Shown: positions 10,521 to 20,180 of the stretch, in pieces
Numbering within the stretch: the first letter of the stretch is position 1
Layout: every line of letters begins with the position of its first letter
Assembly: GCA_039583875.1 (NCBI GenBank)
Contig: CM077152.1
Span: 18,401,059 to 18,465,058, forward strand
Length of the DNA: 64,000 nucleotides
Source of the DNA: Platanthera guangdongensis
Lineage: Eukaryota > Streptophyta > Magnoliopsida > Asparagales > Orchidaceae
Direction: 5' to 3'
The notes under the pieces: model-generated
Told to the model about the DNA's origin: nothing
What the model saw: only the letters and a program-made list of their open reading frames with translations
The model's database searches: none
Translations under genes and position numbers: made by a program

Positions 10521-10548
10521 CTTCTAGCGATCTCTCAGCATCGCTCTC

Positions 10549-11121
10549 TCATCCATCCTCGACAATAGCAGTAACCTCATCAGTGGCGTCGCCCTCAGCC
10601 TCAGCGCTGGGCTCGCCAGAATCCTCAATCAGCAAGTTCCTAGTAGGGCATTGTGCTGCGAAACGCCCTCTGCCGGAACAATGATAACATTGGACGCCCC
10701 CTGGTTTGGGGCCTCCTGGAACAATAGCTTTCCCCGCCGTGTCTGTGGGAACGCGAGGGGTGGCAGAAGTCGTAGTAGGGACGAGCTTCCTAAATGTGGA
10801 AGCATCGGGTATAGTGAAAGCCTGTCTCGGGCCGGCTAAGCGCAAATACTGCTCGTATTCGAGGGCAAGCTGAAAAACCTGCACAATCGACTCCATCCTA
10901 TGGGGAATTAGTTCCCTCTGGATGTCTGATCTAAGACCCGCACGAAAGCGCGAGGCAGTGGCAATGGGCTCCTCCATAATGTCGCTACGAACTACGATTT
11001 TATCAAATTGAGACATGTAATCAGCAACAGAAAGAGTACCCTGACGTAGCGCGTACAACTGATCTAACAATTGATCTCTATAGGAAGCAGGAAGATATTT
11101 ATCATGTAAGCGCTGCTTCAT
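10549..11121 (-). pseudogene. Gypsy gag C-terminal half with altered zinc knuckle
   Basis: 190 codons. The capsid part reads YRDQLLDQLYALRQGTLSVA, DYMSQFDKIVVRSDIMEEP and FRAGLRSDIQRELIPHRMES. The knuckle is CYHCSGRGRFAAQC; the histidine of CX2CX4HX4C is Arg. The relative at 23435-23480 has CYRCSGRGHVVAQC with the His kept, so this copy has lost a metal ligand. An acidic tail follows. Confidence 0.9.
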
Positions 11122-11127
11122 CTCGTC

Positions 11128-11361
11128 TCATCGGGTAATGGGGTAGTAGTCATCACGCTCCAAAAATCTCTCCAAACTCGACCGATATATCTTTGCTTGG
11201 CCAAGAAGTTTCATCTTCGCGAACCGTACTCGCCTCTCGTCGCTCATCTTGAACCAGTCAAAGTAGTGGTCCATGTCCATGAGCCAATCACTAAACGTCT
11301 TCGGGTTCAGGTGACCATCGAAGGTGGGAGCATCATATCCGGATCCGTCGGGTGATGTCAT
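11128..11361 (-). pseudogene. Gypsy gag capsid N-terminal part
   Basis: The 77-codon minus frame reads APTFDGHLNPKTFSDWLMDM, DHYFDWFKMSDERRVRFAK and MKLLGQAKIYRSSLERFLER. This is the standard Gypsy capsid start. The Arg in 'IYRSS' sits where Trp is usual. It ends at a stop four bases before the frame at 11121, so one substitution separates the two halves. Confidence 0.88.
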
Positions 11362-11820
11362 CCTCCTCTAGAGTCATTCCTCGACGGGGCTCACGGAAGT
11401 CACCGTATTCATCCTCATCGTCATAGTCATATCTGGGTCTATCTCTACAACGAGGTGGTGGAGGACGGGGTTCATCCAAAGGACGATCTCGTCGAAACTC
11501 GTAACCACGACGATAATTCGCTCTTGGAGGAGGTGGGAGATCTCGGCGAGGGCCGTCTCTACCACGTCTCCCGGGAGGGGGTGTGGCTTCTCGATGGACC
11601 TCGAGAGGTTCCTCATTAGGTATATGATTCGTTCGATCTCTTGGTGTCTCTAACTGGTCTACTCTCGTGCTAACCCTCGCAATATCACCACTTAAGTGTG
11701 TCGAATTGGACGCCCATTTGATTAAATCGATCGAGGACAAGACTTTGGAATTCCGCAGGCGTCATGTCTGTCTGAGAGCTAGCAGTCCTTTTGTCGGGGT
11801 GATTTTGACTCGACATGGAC
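11333..11820 (-). pseudogene. Gypsy gag N-terminal Arg/Asp/Tyr-rich region
   Basis: Translation begins near 11816 (MSSQNHPDKRTASS, then EFQSLVLDRFNQMGVQFD) and shifts frame near 11700. The part at 11333-11740 is a low-complexity Arg/Pro/Asp/Tyr tract (RRGRDGPRRDLPPPPRANYR, DYDDEDEYGDFREPRRG). The same layout, a helical start then an R/D/Y-rich tract, recurs in the gags at 34399 (plus) and 36941 (minus). The second minus frame at 11374-11616 is a shadow. Confidence 0.75.
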
Positions 11821-11867
11821 TGACGATAATCCCTACCACTACGTAACATGCAATGACCCTAACCTAG

Positions 11868-11882
11868 GCTCTGATACCAATT
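11868..11882 (-). other. Primer-binding site of inner chromovirus
   Basis: The plus strand reads GCTCTGATACCAATT immediately before the LTR at 11883; on the minus strand this is AATTGGTATCAGAGC, the initiator-Met tRNA complement. It fixes the minus orientation. Confidence 0.9.
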
Positions 11883-12980
11883 TGATGCAGTGGCAGGTCG
11901 ACTCGAAAAGGGATTACTAAATTCAAACCTAATTGCGGTGACGTGAATGGAAGTGCACAAATAGTCTGTAACAGAATAGCAGCGAGTAATTAATTATTTT
12001 TAATAAAACAGCAGGGCACATGCAGTTGCAACTAATTACTTAAGGAGAACAAAATATCAAGATGCAAACGAAAGAGCCACAAATAAATTAAGCGGTCACA
12101 TAATTTGTCCCGCAAGTTATACATCGACTGAACAATTAGCACATAAAGTAGAAATCGATCATAATATAAGTCCGATCTAAACAACAGTACAAGAAAAGAA
12201 CAATATACCATGATTCGCGTATGCAGGCGGCGACAGAGGCGGTTGTTGGTGGCAAGTGAATGGTGTTGGGGAGTAGAACGGGGTTGGAGTTGACTCGGGT
12301 GGGCTGTGGGAGGGGGAATGGCTGTAGGGGGAGGAGGTATGGTGGTAGTCAGCTGCTCGAAGGAAGGAGGGTGGCTGCACAATGACCGGTGGAGAAAGGA
12401 GAGTGGAATTCATCGGCTTGGGATGGGGAAGACACGGAAGGAATGCGGGGGATGGAGAGGGGTTGTAGCAGCGCCAGACTGTTGCAGGGAAGGAGGAGGG
12501 AAGGAGTGGTGGCGCCTTAGGATGGCGGTGGGCTGGTCGGAGTAGCAAAGAGGAGGGTCGGAGGGGGCTTCCGGCGCCAGAAGGAGGCGGAGAGTCTTCC
12601 CAACGTCTCGCCGTAAAAGAGGAACAGGCGTCGCACCTTGTTGAAGACCGACGAATCTGGTAAAAATCCAAATCCATGATCCTCCACACCCCCAAACCGT
12701 CGGGTTAAATAACCTTAGCTAGGAACCACCACTCCCAAGTGAACCGCTGTCTAATGAATCGATGCCTGCATAATATAATCCAAATCAAATCACCCCGATC
12801 GGACGAGTCATAATGTCTGGACCGATCGGGGGATAAATACAACTCAAAATAAAAAGTGCAAAATATAAAACTGAATGAAAAAACGTATCCAGACGGGACA
12901 ATGGACTCCGATCGTCTATCCGGATAGCGGGTCACCGCCTCCTGCGGATATACACGTGCGTCGGTCGTGGCGCGCCGTCA
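11883..12980 (-). repeat. 5' LTR of inner chromovirus
   Basis: Direct copy of 5927-7027 with the same ends. It keeps the CCCCGATCGG stem (12793-12802 with 12822-12831). A run missing around 12570 relative to the other copy is the largest visible length difference. Confidence 0.93.
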
Positions 12981-12982
12981 GT

Positions 12983-13315
12983 GATGAAATGATTGTGTCC
13001 CGTTACCTGCACGGGTTACACTACTCCGTTAGGGTTCAACTAGAGCTGCACAGTTATCGTAATTTTAAAGAAGTTTCTAGTATTGCCCTTAAGGTTGAGT
13101 CTGAGTTTAGATCTACTGTTAGACCTCTCGCTAGTTTTGTCGTTGCACCCACTGTTAAGGACATAGATTCCCCTAGTATCACCACCCCCACGAGTATCTT
13201 GGCCCCCACTAGTCTCCGCTATAGAAATCTCTTCCAGTCGAGGATACTCTTCCTAAACCCCAGCTCCAGAAAGAAGAGATTCTTCCTCCTATTTATGACA
13301 TACCGGTTGAAGTAA
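12983..13315 (+). pseudogene. Outer Gypsy gag, piece 3 (C-terminal capsid)
   Basis: This continues the frame of 5576-5926 after the inner Gypsy: DEMIVSRYLHGLHYSVRVQL, ELHSYRNFKEVSSIALKVES. The stop is at 13313-13315. No zinc knuckle and no protease follow, so gag ends without its usual nucleic-acid-binding module. The part of the open frame upstream of 12981 lies in the inner LTR and is accidental. Confidence 0.85.
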
Positions 13316-14435
13316 CGACTCCACTTGGCCCTACTTGGTCACCAACTGTAGTCGATGATTTCCTTCTCGAGCCCCTACTCCGGGAGAAGGAGTTGACCAA
13401 CGATGAACCTCTCGTCTTAGGTGACATAGACTCGAACTACGTATTTCCTAAGTCTTTGAGCCCACTACACTCACTTACACTTGAGCCTATTGACGTTACA
13501 TTGACGGCAACCCACCCGTAGCACTAGTGTCAGCACCATATATTGATTTCGTATTTTGAGAACATCATTTCATATCATTGCATTATCCTATAACTGTGTC
13601 TGAAAACAATTATTTTCAGATTATAAACATATTTAAGAAAATCAGTGTTATAAGGATAGTGAGAACTCCTAAATTTTTAACACCCAATAAAGATACATGT
13701 TTTAAAGGATTTTTTTGGAAGCATTTAAATGATAAAATTGATATCAAATTAAAATCGTGTAGTATTAAGTTAAATGTAATCGGATTTGTGAAATTGTATA
13801 ACTATATTAAATATTTAATATCAAATTTTTTGAATATATTTTGGAGTCGAGAGCACACCACACTCGAGTTTAGTAGCGTTTATTGCTCTCTAACTGATGA
13901 ACTGACTGAAATCATTAATAAGAGTTTGGAGAATCTCCTTAGGCATTTAGTCAGGGAGAAGCTAAGGCAATGAGATTGCGTACCTCCACAAACTAAATTC
14001 ACATGCAATAATTCTAAACGTCGCTCTCTTAGTATATCTCCTTTCAAAAAAACTTATACGTTACCACGCCCACTTGACCGCCATCATCTTTCATTTCATG
14101 AATGTATTTCTTTCGATGCGCAAGCTCATATTAATTATTTTTAAAAAAACACATAAAATTACTGCTAATATTTTGCGAGCAACCTTTGAACAATACAAGC
14201 TCAGGGCCGGTCGTTATCGTCATGAGATGTAATTTTCAAAGGGAGGTCAGATGATTAATTGTTGCAGGAGGTTGGGTCTAGTTCATGTTTAGCAGCGCAT
14301 TGGACCACTAGTTGAGCCACCCGTCAAGACCCCAGATATTCCACCCGATCTAGCATCAACGACGATGTCAGATCTCTCCATTGTCAGTTTTTGCAAAGTC
14401 TCGTCGGGATCGAGCTCTTTCAACCCCGGGAGAAT
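13316..14435 (+). other. Outer Gypsy 3' internal region without recognisable pol
   Basis: About 1.1 kb between gag and the 3' LTR. The first 200 bases read as an acidic, Leu/Glu/Asp-rich sequence in broken frames. An AT-rich block then holds a 131-codon plus frame (13578-13973) with no recognised domain; its Lys/Ile/Asn-rich composition is what AT-rich DNA gives. No RT, integrase or chromodomain motif is seen on either strand. Confidence 0.6.
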
Positions 14436-15698
14436 TGATGCATCCTTCGTCGCATCGCAGTACTTTCTCATATATTTATTTTGTATTTTATTTCATGTTT
14501 TTTCATTTCATGTACTCGTTCTCATATCATGTACTTGTTTGGCTTGTCGGTTTGATCGTCCGATGAGACCGTGAATAAAAAGATCCGGTAATTTAGGTAG
14601 GAGGGATGGAAAAGGCAAGTTTAATTTATTTAAAAACGCATAAAATCTAATCGGAGAAAATTAAACCTGAAATAATATTAGGAAACAAATTATTTAGAAA
14701 TAGAGTCAGGGCTCACCGTAGACCATAGGTTTGGAAAGTTTTTCACCCAAAAAATGATGGGTTAAAAATCCACCGTGAATAAGATATCTTTGAAAGATTT
14801 ATTTTTGGCAATCATCAAATAGAAACTTTTAATACTCACTGTCATCTACAAAAGCAGACCCTGGAAGGCAAAAAAAACAGACCGGGTAAATACAGGAGGA
14901 AATAATTTTCCTCCCCTCTGTAATACCGAGAAAGTCCCCGCCTCCCAGTTTTTTCATCGCCAGAGCTGTGTTTCGTTCTCTCCTGCTCCAGTGACATCAG
15001 AAGACCTCTGTTCCCAGTCCAGCGAAGTCACGACTTCGTGCGATTGACTGCACCGACGTAGCACCGATCCGCCTCTGAAATCTTTCGGCGCCCATTTCTC
15101 TTCTAGGTCGTCGTCGACCACGTCATTGATTCTGGCAACACTTCCCGACCGACATCGACAACGCCACATCTCTTTCGTCGGTCGGCCGATCGCTCCTCCT
15201 TACAACTTTCACGATTGACGTTGTCATCGGCTCCCTTATTCCGTCGATCGACTGTTGGCGCCTTCCCTATGCCGACTGGGTTTGGACCGGGACAAGCCCC
15301 TGGGTAATCTCACCGACATCTTTGCTAATTATCTTAGTCTAATTTTACGTGTCTCACTTAATTAATTTTAAGTTTTGCCTTCGAACGTTCTCGCTACCCT
15401 AAATACCGTTTATTTCATAAATTCTTGCTTGTGATATTGTTTGTGGAATTACATGTCTCGCGGCGATTCAAAATGACAAACAGACAAAGAATTTTCTCTC
15501 GAATAATAATTTACGATTATCACAAAGTTCGGATCATAAGATGATTTTGGGCGTGAAAGCTCGATTTGGTCCGCTCGGCCCCTTTTAAGAATTAAAAACT
15601 ACCTATTTTTCAAATCCCTTATTTTATTTTATAACTAAATAAAAAATATTTTGCTTAAGAATTATTTAATTTTGACACCCTAAATCGATTCTACATCA
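14436..15698 (+). repeat. 3' LTR of outer Gypsy (1263 bp)
   Basis: TGATGCATCC...TCTACATCA, parallel to 2610-3878. It is followed by GACCG (15699-15703), the near copy of GACTG at 2605-2609, and then by the interrupted Copia gag. Confidence 0.93.
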
Positions 15699-16233
15699 GA
15701 CCGAGACCATGAAAGGTAATTGGAGTCATCGAGATGAATGGTAGTGATCTGAGAAGTATTATGATAAGGTGAGAAAAATCGTCGGAGGAATAACCCCGGA
15801 TGAGGGAGCGGAAGAATCAGCTCCAGTAAACATAATGGCTCATGAATAGAAATTTGGAGACGACCCAAGATTTAGGGTAACAAAAAAAACGGGAGAGGAA
15901 GAGAAATTAACTCTATAAGAGCACCAATAAGGGCTGACGGCGCCAAAAGACGCTGGCTACTCACTGCATGGAGGATCCGGCGCCCGAAGAAAGATTGAAG
16001 AAGAATAAGAAGGGCCTGACCGGGCGGAGAAGTCTCGAATGGAAGACGGCCTGGCGGAAGGAAAGACCTGGCCGGGCGGGCGAGTGCGGAAGGTCGGTTG
16101 GAAGAGGATCTGGCGGAGCGGAAGGACGGACGGCGGTGAACGGCGCGCAGGAGACGCGAGAGACTGCGGGCGGGCTAGAGCGAACGACGGACAGAAATTT
16201 AGGGCAGCAGGAACTTGTCGAGGTCTGATAGCA
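15699..16233 (-). pseudogene. Copia gag N-terminus and leader (far half of the element at 1223-2609)
   Basis: On the minus strand 15699-15868 reads NTSQITTIHLDDSNYLSWSR, the hallmark start of plant Copia gags. It continues at 2609 on the other side of the Gypsy. Bases 15870-16221 are a GC-rich, uncoded leader with repeated GGCGGGCG-like pieces. GTCTGATAGCA at 16223-16233 is a decayed primer-binding site (minus TGCTATCAGAC, compare TGGTATCAGAG). Together with the LTR at 16234 it gives the 5' end of this Copia. Confidence 0.85.
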
Positions 16234-16345
16234 TGTTGGACGGCAGAAATCAAACTCATTTCATTTTAATATTAGGTCCTCTATATAGAGAGGTAATACA
16301 ATAAAGAGTCAAAATAAAATAAAGCATAAAAAACATATTCTAACG
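16234..16345 (-). repeat. Copia 5' LTR (about 112 bp)
   Basis: The plus strand reads TGTTGGACGG...TTCTAACG; in minus orientation the LTR would start TGTTAGAATATG (with one change at the first base of the plus-strand end) and end CCAACA. It contains CTCTATATAGAGG as a TATA region. The short LTR is typical of plant Copia. Confidence 0.7.
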
Positions 16346-16869
16346 CTGCTTGATGCAGGGAAGTTTACTGAGTCTCATGCCTCTTTGTTCTGATATGTCC
16401 ATCTGGGACTACAAGGCGCTCATGTTGTATCCACCGGCCTTTCTACCGATTTAATCATTAATTCTAGAGTGGCATATCATATGATTGATTTTTGCTACAT
16501 ATGGGAAGGAGATTGTCTCCGGTAAATTGTTCGATGGGCTCTACGTGTTTGACTCTTCCAGCCATGCTTCATCACCGCAAGTCCATGTTGATCAGTCCTC
16601 AATTTTGGATTCCTAACATTGTCATCTATCTCTTCTATGAAACTTTTATTCCCAACCATACCTTCATTGTTATTGGACAATTTTCATTGTGATGTATGTG
16701 AACTGGGTAAACACGATCATACTTCTTTTAATCATGTTTCTTCTCCTAGCTCTAAATCTTTTGTTATTATCCATAATGATGTTTGGGAGCCTTATCCCGT
16801 TGTTTAAATTTTTGTGTGCTTTTGGTTCGAAACTTTCATTGAATGTTTTTCCCGCACTACCTAGGTATA
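16346..16869 (+). pseudogene. Copia relic, piece 1: GAG-pre-integrase and integrase start
   Basis: Plus-strand decayed coding sequence. The clearest part, 16619-16807, reads NFHCDVCELGKHDHTSFNHV (GAG-pre-integrase zinc region) and FVIIHNDVWEPYPVV, the start of the integrase core where the catalytic Asp of 'HSDVWGP' is one codon off (ND). The element is cut at 16869 by the LTR element at 16870-19378 and resumes at 19384. Confidence 0.82.
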
Positions 16870-17256
16870 TGTTACGAGCCAATTCTTGAGCTTCTTCGGA
16901 GGTGGTGATGGAGGCGGAGATACAAGAGGAAGCCAAGCATGACCGCGGAGAATACGAGGGGAGGAGGAAGAAGGTAAGTCGTGCTCAACCCTAACCGTAG
17001 AACTTGAGGAAGAAGGGAGACTTAAGAGACGAAGAGAATTTGGTTAGTTTGACTGATGATGCATAAAATGACCCAAGGGATCTATTTAAAGATTTAAAAG
17101 GTGTCATGAGTGTAAATACCCAACAATAAAGAGAACAATATGAAACGATACAACGTTATGGACTAGTACATCGACTTGATTAATAAAAGACACTTAACAA
17201 GAATACGTGATGACATTATTAATGACGTAGATAACTTGTCTTGTTGAACCATAGCA
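16870..17256 (-). repeat. 3' LTR of the non-autonomous element
   Basis: TGTTACGAGCC...CCATAGCA on the plus strand. Shared landmarks with the other copy include GACTAGTACATCGACTTGAT and TAAAAGACACTTAACAAGAA. The copies are clearly diverged. Confidence 0.85.
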
Positions 17257-17739
17257 TCTAATCTGACCTTCAAATCGAGTTTGTCCTAAAGCTCGAGCGA
17301 GGTTTACACGTCGTGACAATCTGGCTCTTTAATTTTCCTCCAAAATAACTCCCGATGGCGCGTTGTTGTGGCGGCGACCGCATCGAGTGGTGGGTCGTCA
17401 GAAGGAATGGATCGAGAGGAACCACCAGAATAGATGATTAGAGTGGAGGCTGCGGACTAGAGACCACAGGAACGGATGGCGGCGCAAAATGTAATAGCAC
17501 CACCACGGGTCTTGGTAGCGATGATGAGCGACGATGTCTACGGGGGAATGGTCGGCGAAAGGAACGGATCTCGAGGGGCCGACAGAACAGGTGACCGAAG
17601 TAGAGGATGCGTGACGGCGGCCACAGGGACTAGCGACGACAACACAAACTGGTCTGGCACCGCCACGTGGCTCGAAGGCGATGATTTTGGTGGTGTAAAC
17701 TGTGGGCGGGAACCACTGGCAGCAATGGCGGGTCGACAA

Positions 17740-18260
17740 GAGCTGCGGAGAGCAGTGAGGATTCTGTGGTTGTCGGTGCGAGCGGTGATTGCTATAGTAG
17801 AATCAGCAGAGGAGAAGGTGGAAGTTGTGTCTTGAGACGGTCGGGAGGGTCAACGGTCGCCGCAATGTAATCAGAGGCATCGGCGGGGCAATTGCGGGCA
17901 TTTACCGATTGGTGATGTCGGCGATGAGTTGTGACATGGAGTACTAGTATGAATCCATCAATGAACGGTGGATAGCGAATCGCCGGCGCTGAACTAGGTT
18001 GCGGGGAGCTGCGGGGCTTAATAGTCGTCAGTGCGACCGGTCATTGATCTAATAGAAACGGTAGCGGAGAAGGTGGAGTTGCGTCTTGAAGCGGCTGACA
18101 TGGTCCAACAGATGCAACGGTTGCCGCAGTGTAATCGGCGGCCTCGGCGGAGTAGTTGCGGACATCGACTCATTGGTGATGTCGACGATGAGTTGTGACA
18201 TGAAGGCTTTGTATGAATCCATCAGCGAACGGAGGAGCGCCGAATCAGCGGCACTGAGCT
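17740..18260 (-). repeat. Tandem duplication of about 250 bp inside the element
   Basis: A block containing GAGTTGTGACATGGAG...ATGAATCCATCA (around 17930) returns with changes around 18190 (GAGTTGTGACATGAAG...). The minus frame 18049-18264 starts in the second copy with an ATG 24 bases before a conserved Ser/Leu-rich peptide; no family is recognised. Confidence 0.7.
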
Positions 18261-18979
18261 TCATGTCTATTTTAATTAGTTAATGGATTAATTAATCCAA
18301 TTAAGAATTAATTAATCATTAATCACACCCCTGGCGGAAGGAAGCAGCGTGGCTGGAGGCTCGGGAAGGGTGATGTCGGGTCGGGGAAGCTCACAAAAGC
18401 GGTCGGCAATAAGGTGGAAGACGACGGTTGATGTAAAGGAAAAACACGGCTATTGGAAGGAGGAAGCAAGGTCCATCAAGAAGAAGGACGCGCATTGGGC
18501 TGCCTATCGCAGGAAGACGCGTCAAGGAGGCTGATGCACTTCGAGAACAGGAGGCATGCGTTTGCGGGACGCGTGCGCCTACGGGAGACGTGCGCCAGCA
18601 GAAGGAGATCCTGGTAAGGTGCGCTGATTGCAGCAGCGGGAAGAAGAATCGGAAGCAGAGATCAATGGCTTAGCAGGAGGTGTCGAGTCCAACTGAATAG
18701 GATGAACGCAGAAGCAGGGAACGAAAGAAACAAATGCTAGATCGGGCGCTGCAGGTAGCCGAGAAATAGGGATCGTCAGGTAGGTGCTTTCTCTGGAAGG
18801 AGACGACGTGGATGGACGCCGCACGGCTCGGCTCGAGATGTCAAAAGAGTACGTGAGAAGAACGATGATTTACTGCTTCTTAGAGGCAGAAGAAAGCAAC
18901 GATGTCGTGCGGTTTGTCAAGTCTTTGATGGAGGTTGTCGATGCTTGTCGGGGAAACACGAGAAATGGAGGAAGGACCT

Positions 18980-18991
18980 CTAATACCAAGT
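18980..18991 (-). other. Decayed primer-binding site
   Basis: CTAATACCAAGT directly precedes the LTR at 18992; its complement ACTTGGTATTAG is close to TTGGTATCAG. Confidence 0.65.
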
Positions 18992-19378
18992 TGTTATGAG
19001 CCTATTTTTGGGTTTCGTCGAAGGTGGCAGTGGAGGCGGAGATATAAGAGGGAGCCGAACTCGACCTCAAAAAATGCGAGGAGAAGAGGAAGAAGGGAAG
19101 TTGTGCTCAACCCTAACCCTAGAACATGAGGAAGAAGGTAGATTTGAGAGGGGAAGAGAATTTGGTTAATTTGATTGATGATGCATACAATGACCCAAGA
19201 TGTCTATTTAAAGACTAACAAAGTGACATGGGTGTAAATACCCAAAAATAAAGAGAGCAGCACGAAACGATAAAATGTTACGGACTAGTACATCGACTTG
19301 ATTAATAAAAGACACTTAACAAGAATACAAAGCGATACTATTAACGACGTAGATAACTTTTCTTGTGAGACCATAACA
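18992..19378 (-). repeat. 5' LTR of the non-autonomous element
   Basis: TGTTATGAGCC...CCATAACA, a direct copy of 16870-17256. It is followed by the TSD GTATA. Confidence 0.85.
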
Positions 19379-19383
19379 GTATA

Positions 19384-20172
19384 CTTAATGAAAGCTAAAA
19401 ATTAAGTGTTTCTGCTATTTCAATAGTTTCAAAAAATGATAGCCACTCATTCAATAGCACCAATAAAATTCTTCCTATTGAAAACGGTCATGAGTACATT
19501 GATTCACAGTTTGACAGATATCTCAGTGACCATGGTATTATCCACCAAATATCTTGTGTTTACTTGCCTGCTCAAAATGGTGTGGCAGAATGCAGGAATC
19601 ATCTTTTGGAGATTGCTTGGTGTCTCTTACTTACGATGCAACTTCCAAAATACTATTAGGGGGGTGTTCTCGCAGCATCTTACCTCATTGACTATGTGCC
19701 TCTACGAGTCCTCGAGAATAAAACACCCCTTAACACTCTTCAGCTTCCTCCCAATAACCTTCATCCTCAAGTCTTTGAATGTGTGTGTTTCGTTCACATG
19801 CATCAAAAAACTAAACTTGACTCTTGTGCCTTAAAATATGTCTTCATCGGGTATTCCCAACTCAAAATGGTTATAAATGATTTGACCAAATAACCAAGAA
19901 GGTTTTTGTAACCATGAATGTCACCTTCTGTGAATAATCTGAGAGAAACTATGGGACCTCATTTCAGAGGAAGTCCTCTCCCATTTTGGAAGGGATCTAC
20001 TCATCTCTTCTAGAGGAGTCCTCACATACACCATTACTCATTCCTCTTTTATACCAGCCTCTTCCAACTACCACGTATGTTGTTATCACTCTTGTTCATG
20101 TTGCCCCTAACGGCCAGGAGAAATTCCATGCCCCCCTTTGCAGGTTTACTCTCGGAGGAAAATGAGTACAAA
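19384..20172 (+). pseudogene. Copia relic, piece 2: integrase core and C-terminus
   Basis: This resumes the Copia of 16346-16869. The plus strand reads NGHEYIDSQFDRYLSDHGII, then HQISCVYLPAQNGVAECRNH, where the integrase catalytic Glu should stand in 'AERKNRH' and is conserved as the E before C. It continues with the conserved 'PPNNLHPQVFECVCFVHMHQ' region and 'KYVFIGYS'. Shifts occur near 19640 and 19870. It ends at the hAT at 20181. Confidence 0.85.
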
Positions 20173-20180
20173 CTCACAAG

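Larger units (their letters stand above)
5927..12980 (-). mobile_element. Chromodomain-bearing Ty3/Gypsy (chromovirus), complete structure, minus strand
   Basis: LTRs lie at 5927-7027 and 11883-12980, with a perfect 5-bp TSD GTGAT at 5922-5926 and 12981-12985. On the minus strand the order is 5' LTR, primer site, gag with zinc knuckle, protease, RT, RNase H, integrase, chromodomain, 3' LTR. The order and chromodomain make it a chromovirus; a CRM- or Reina-like lineage is possible but cannot be settled by eye. The LTRs show four differences in their first 60 bases. Every ORF is broken. Confidence 0.95.
2610..15698 (+). mobile_element. Ty3/Gypsy retrotransposon without pol (outer nest level)
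   Basis: Two direct LTRs (2610-3878 and 14436-15698) both begin TGATGCATCC and end CTACATCA. Flanking pentamers are GACTG on the left and GACCG on the right, a 5-bp TSD with one difference. A primer-binding site follows the 5' LTR. With the hAT (4337-5567) and inner Gypsy (5927-12980) removed, the element is about 4.8 kb and codes only for gag; no protease, RT or integrase is recognisable between gag and the 3' LTR. It is best read as a non-autonomous relative of the Gypsy at 60463-64000, whose gag and primer-site neighbourhood are similar. Confidence 0.88.
16870..19378 (-). mobile_element. Non-autonomous LTR retrotransposon (2.5 kb)
   Basis: LTR-like direct repeats at 16870-17256 and 18992-19378 have TG...CA ends, and the TSD GTATA is perfect (16865-16869 and 19379-19383). 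A decayed primer-binding site next to the right LTR (plus CTAATACCAAGT, minus ACTTGGTATTAG) fixes the minus orientation. The 1.7-kb interior codes for no gag or pol domain that can be recognised. It has the plan of a TRIM/LARD-like element that depends on proteins made elsewhere. Confidence 0.88.

Noticed and set aside
13578..13973. 131-codon frame in the outer Gypsy
   Set aside because: Located where pol should be, but AT-rich with no RT, integrase or other recognisable motif; kept only as part of the unassigned internal region.
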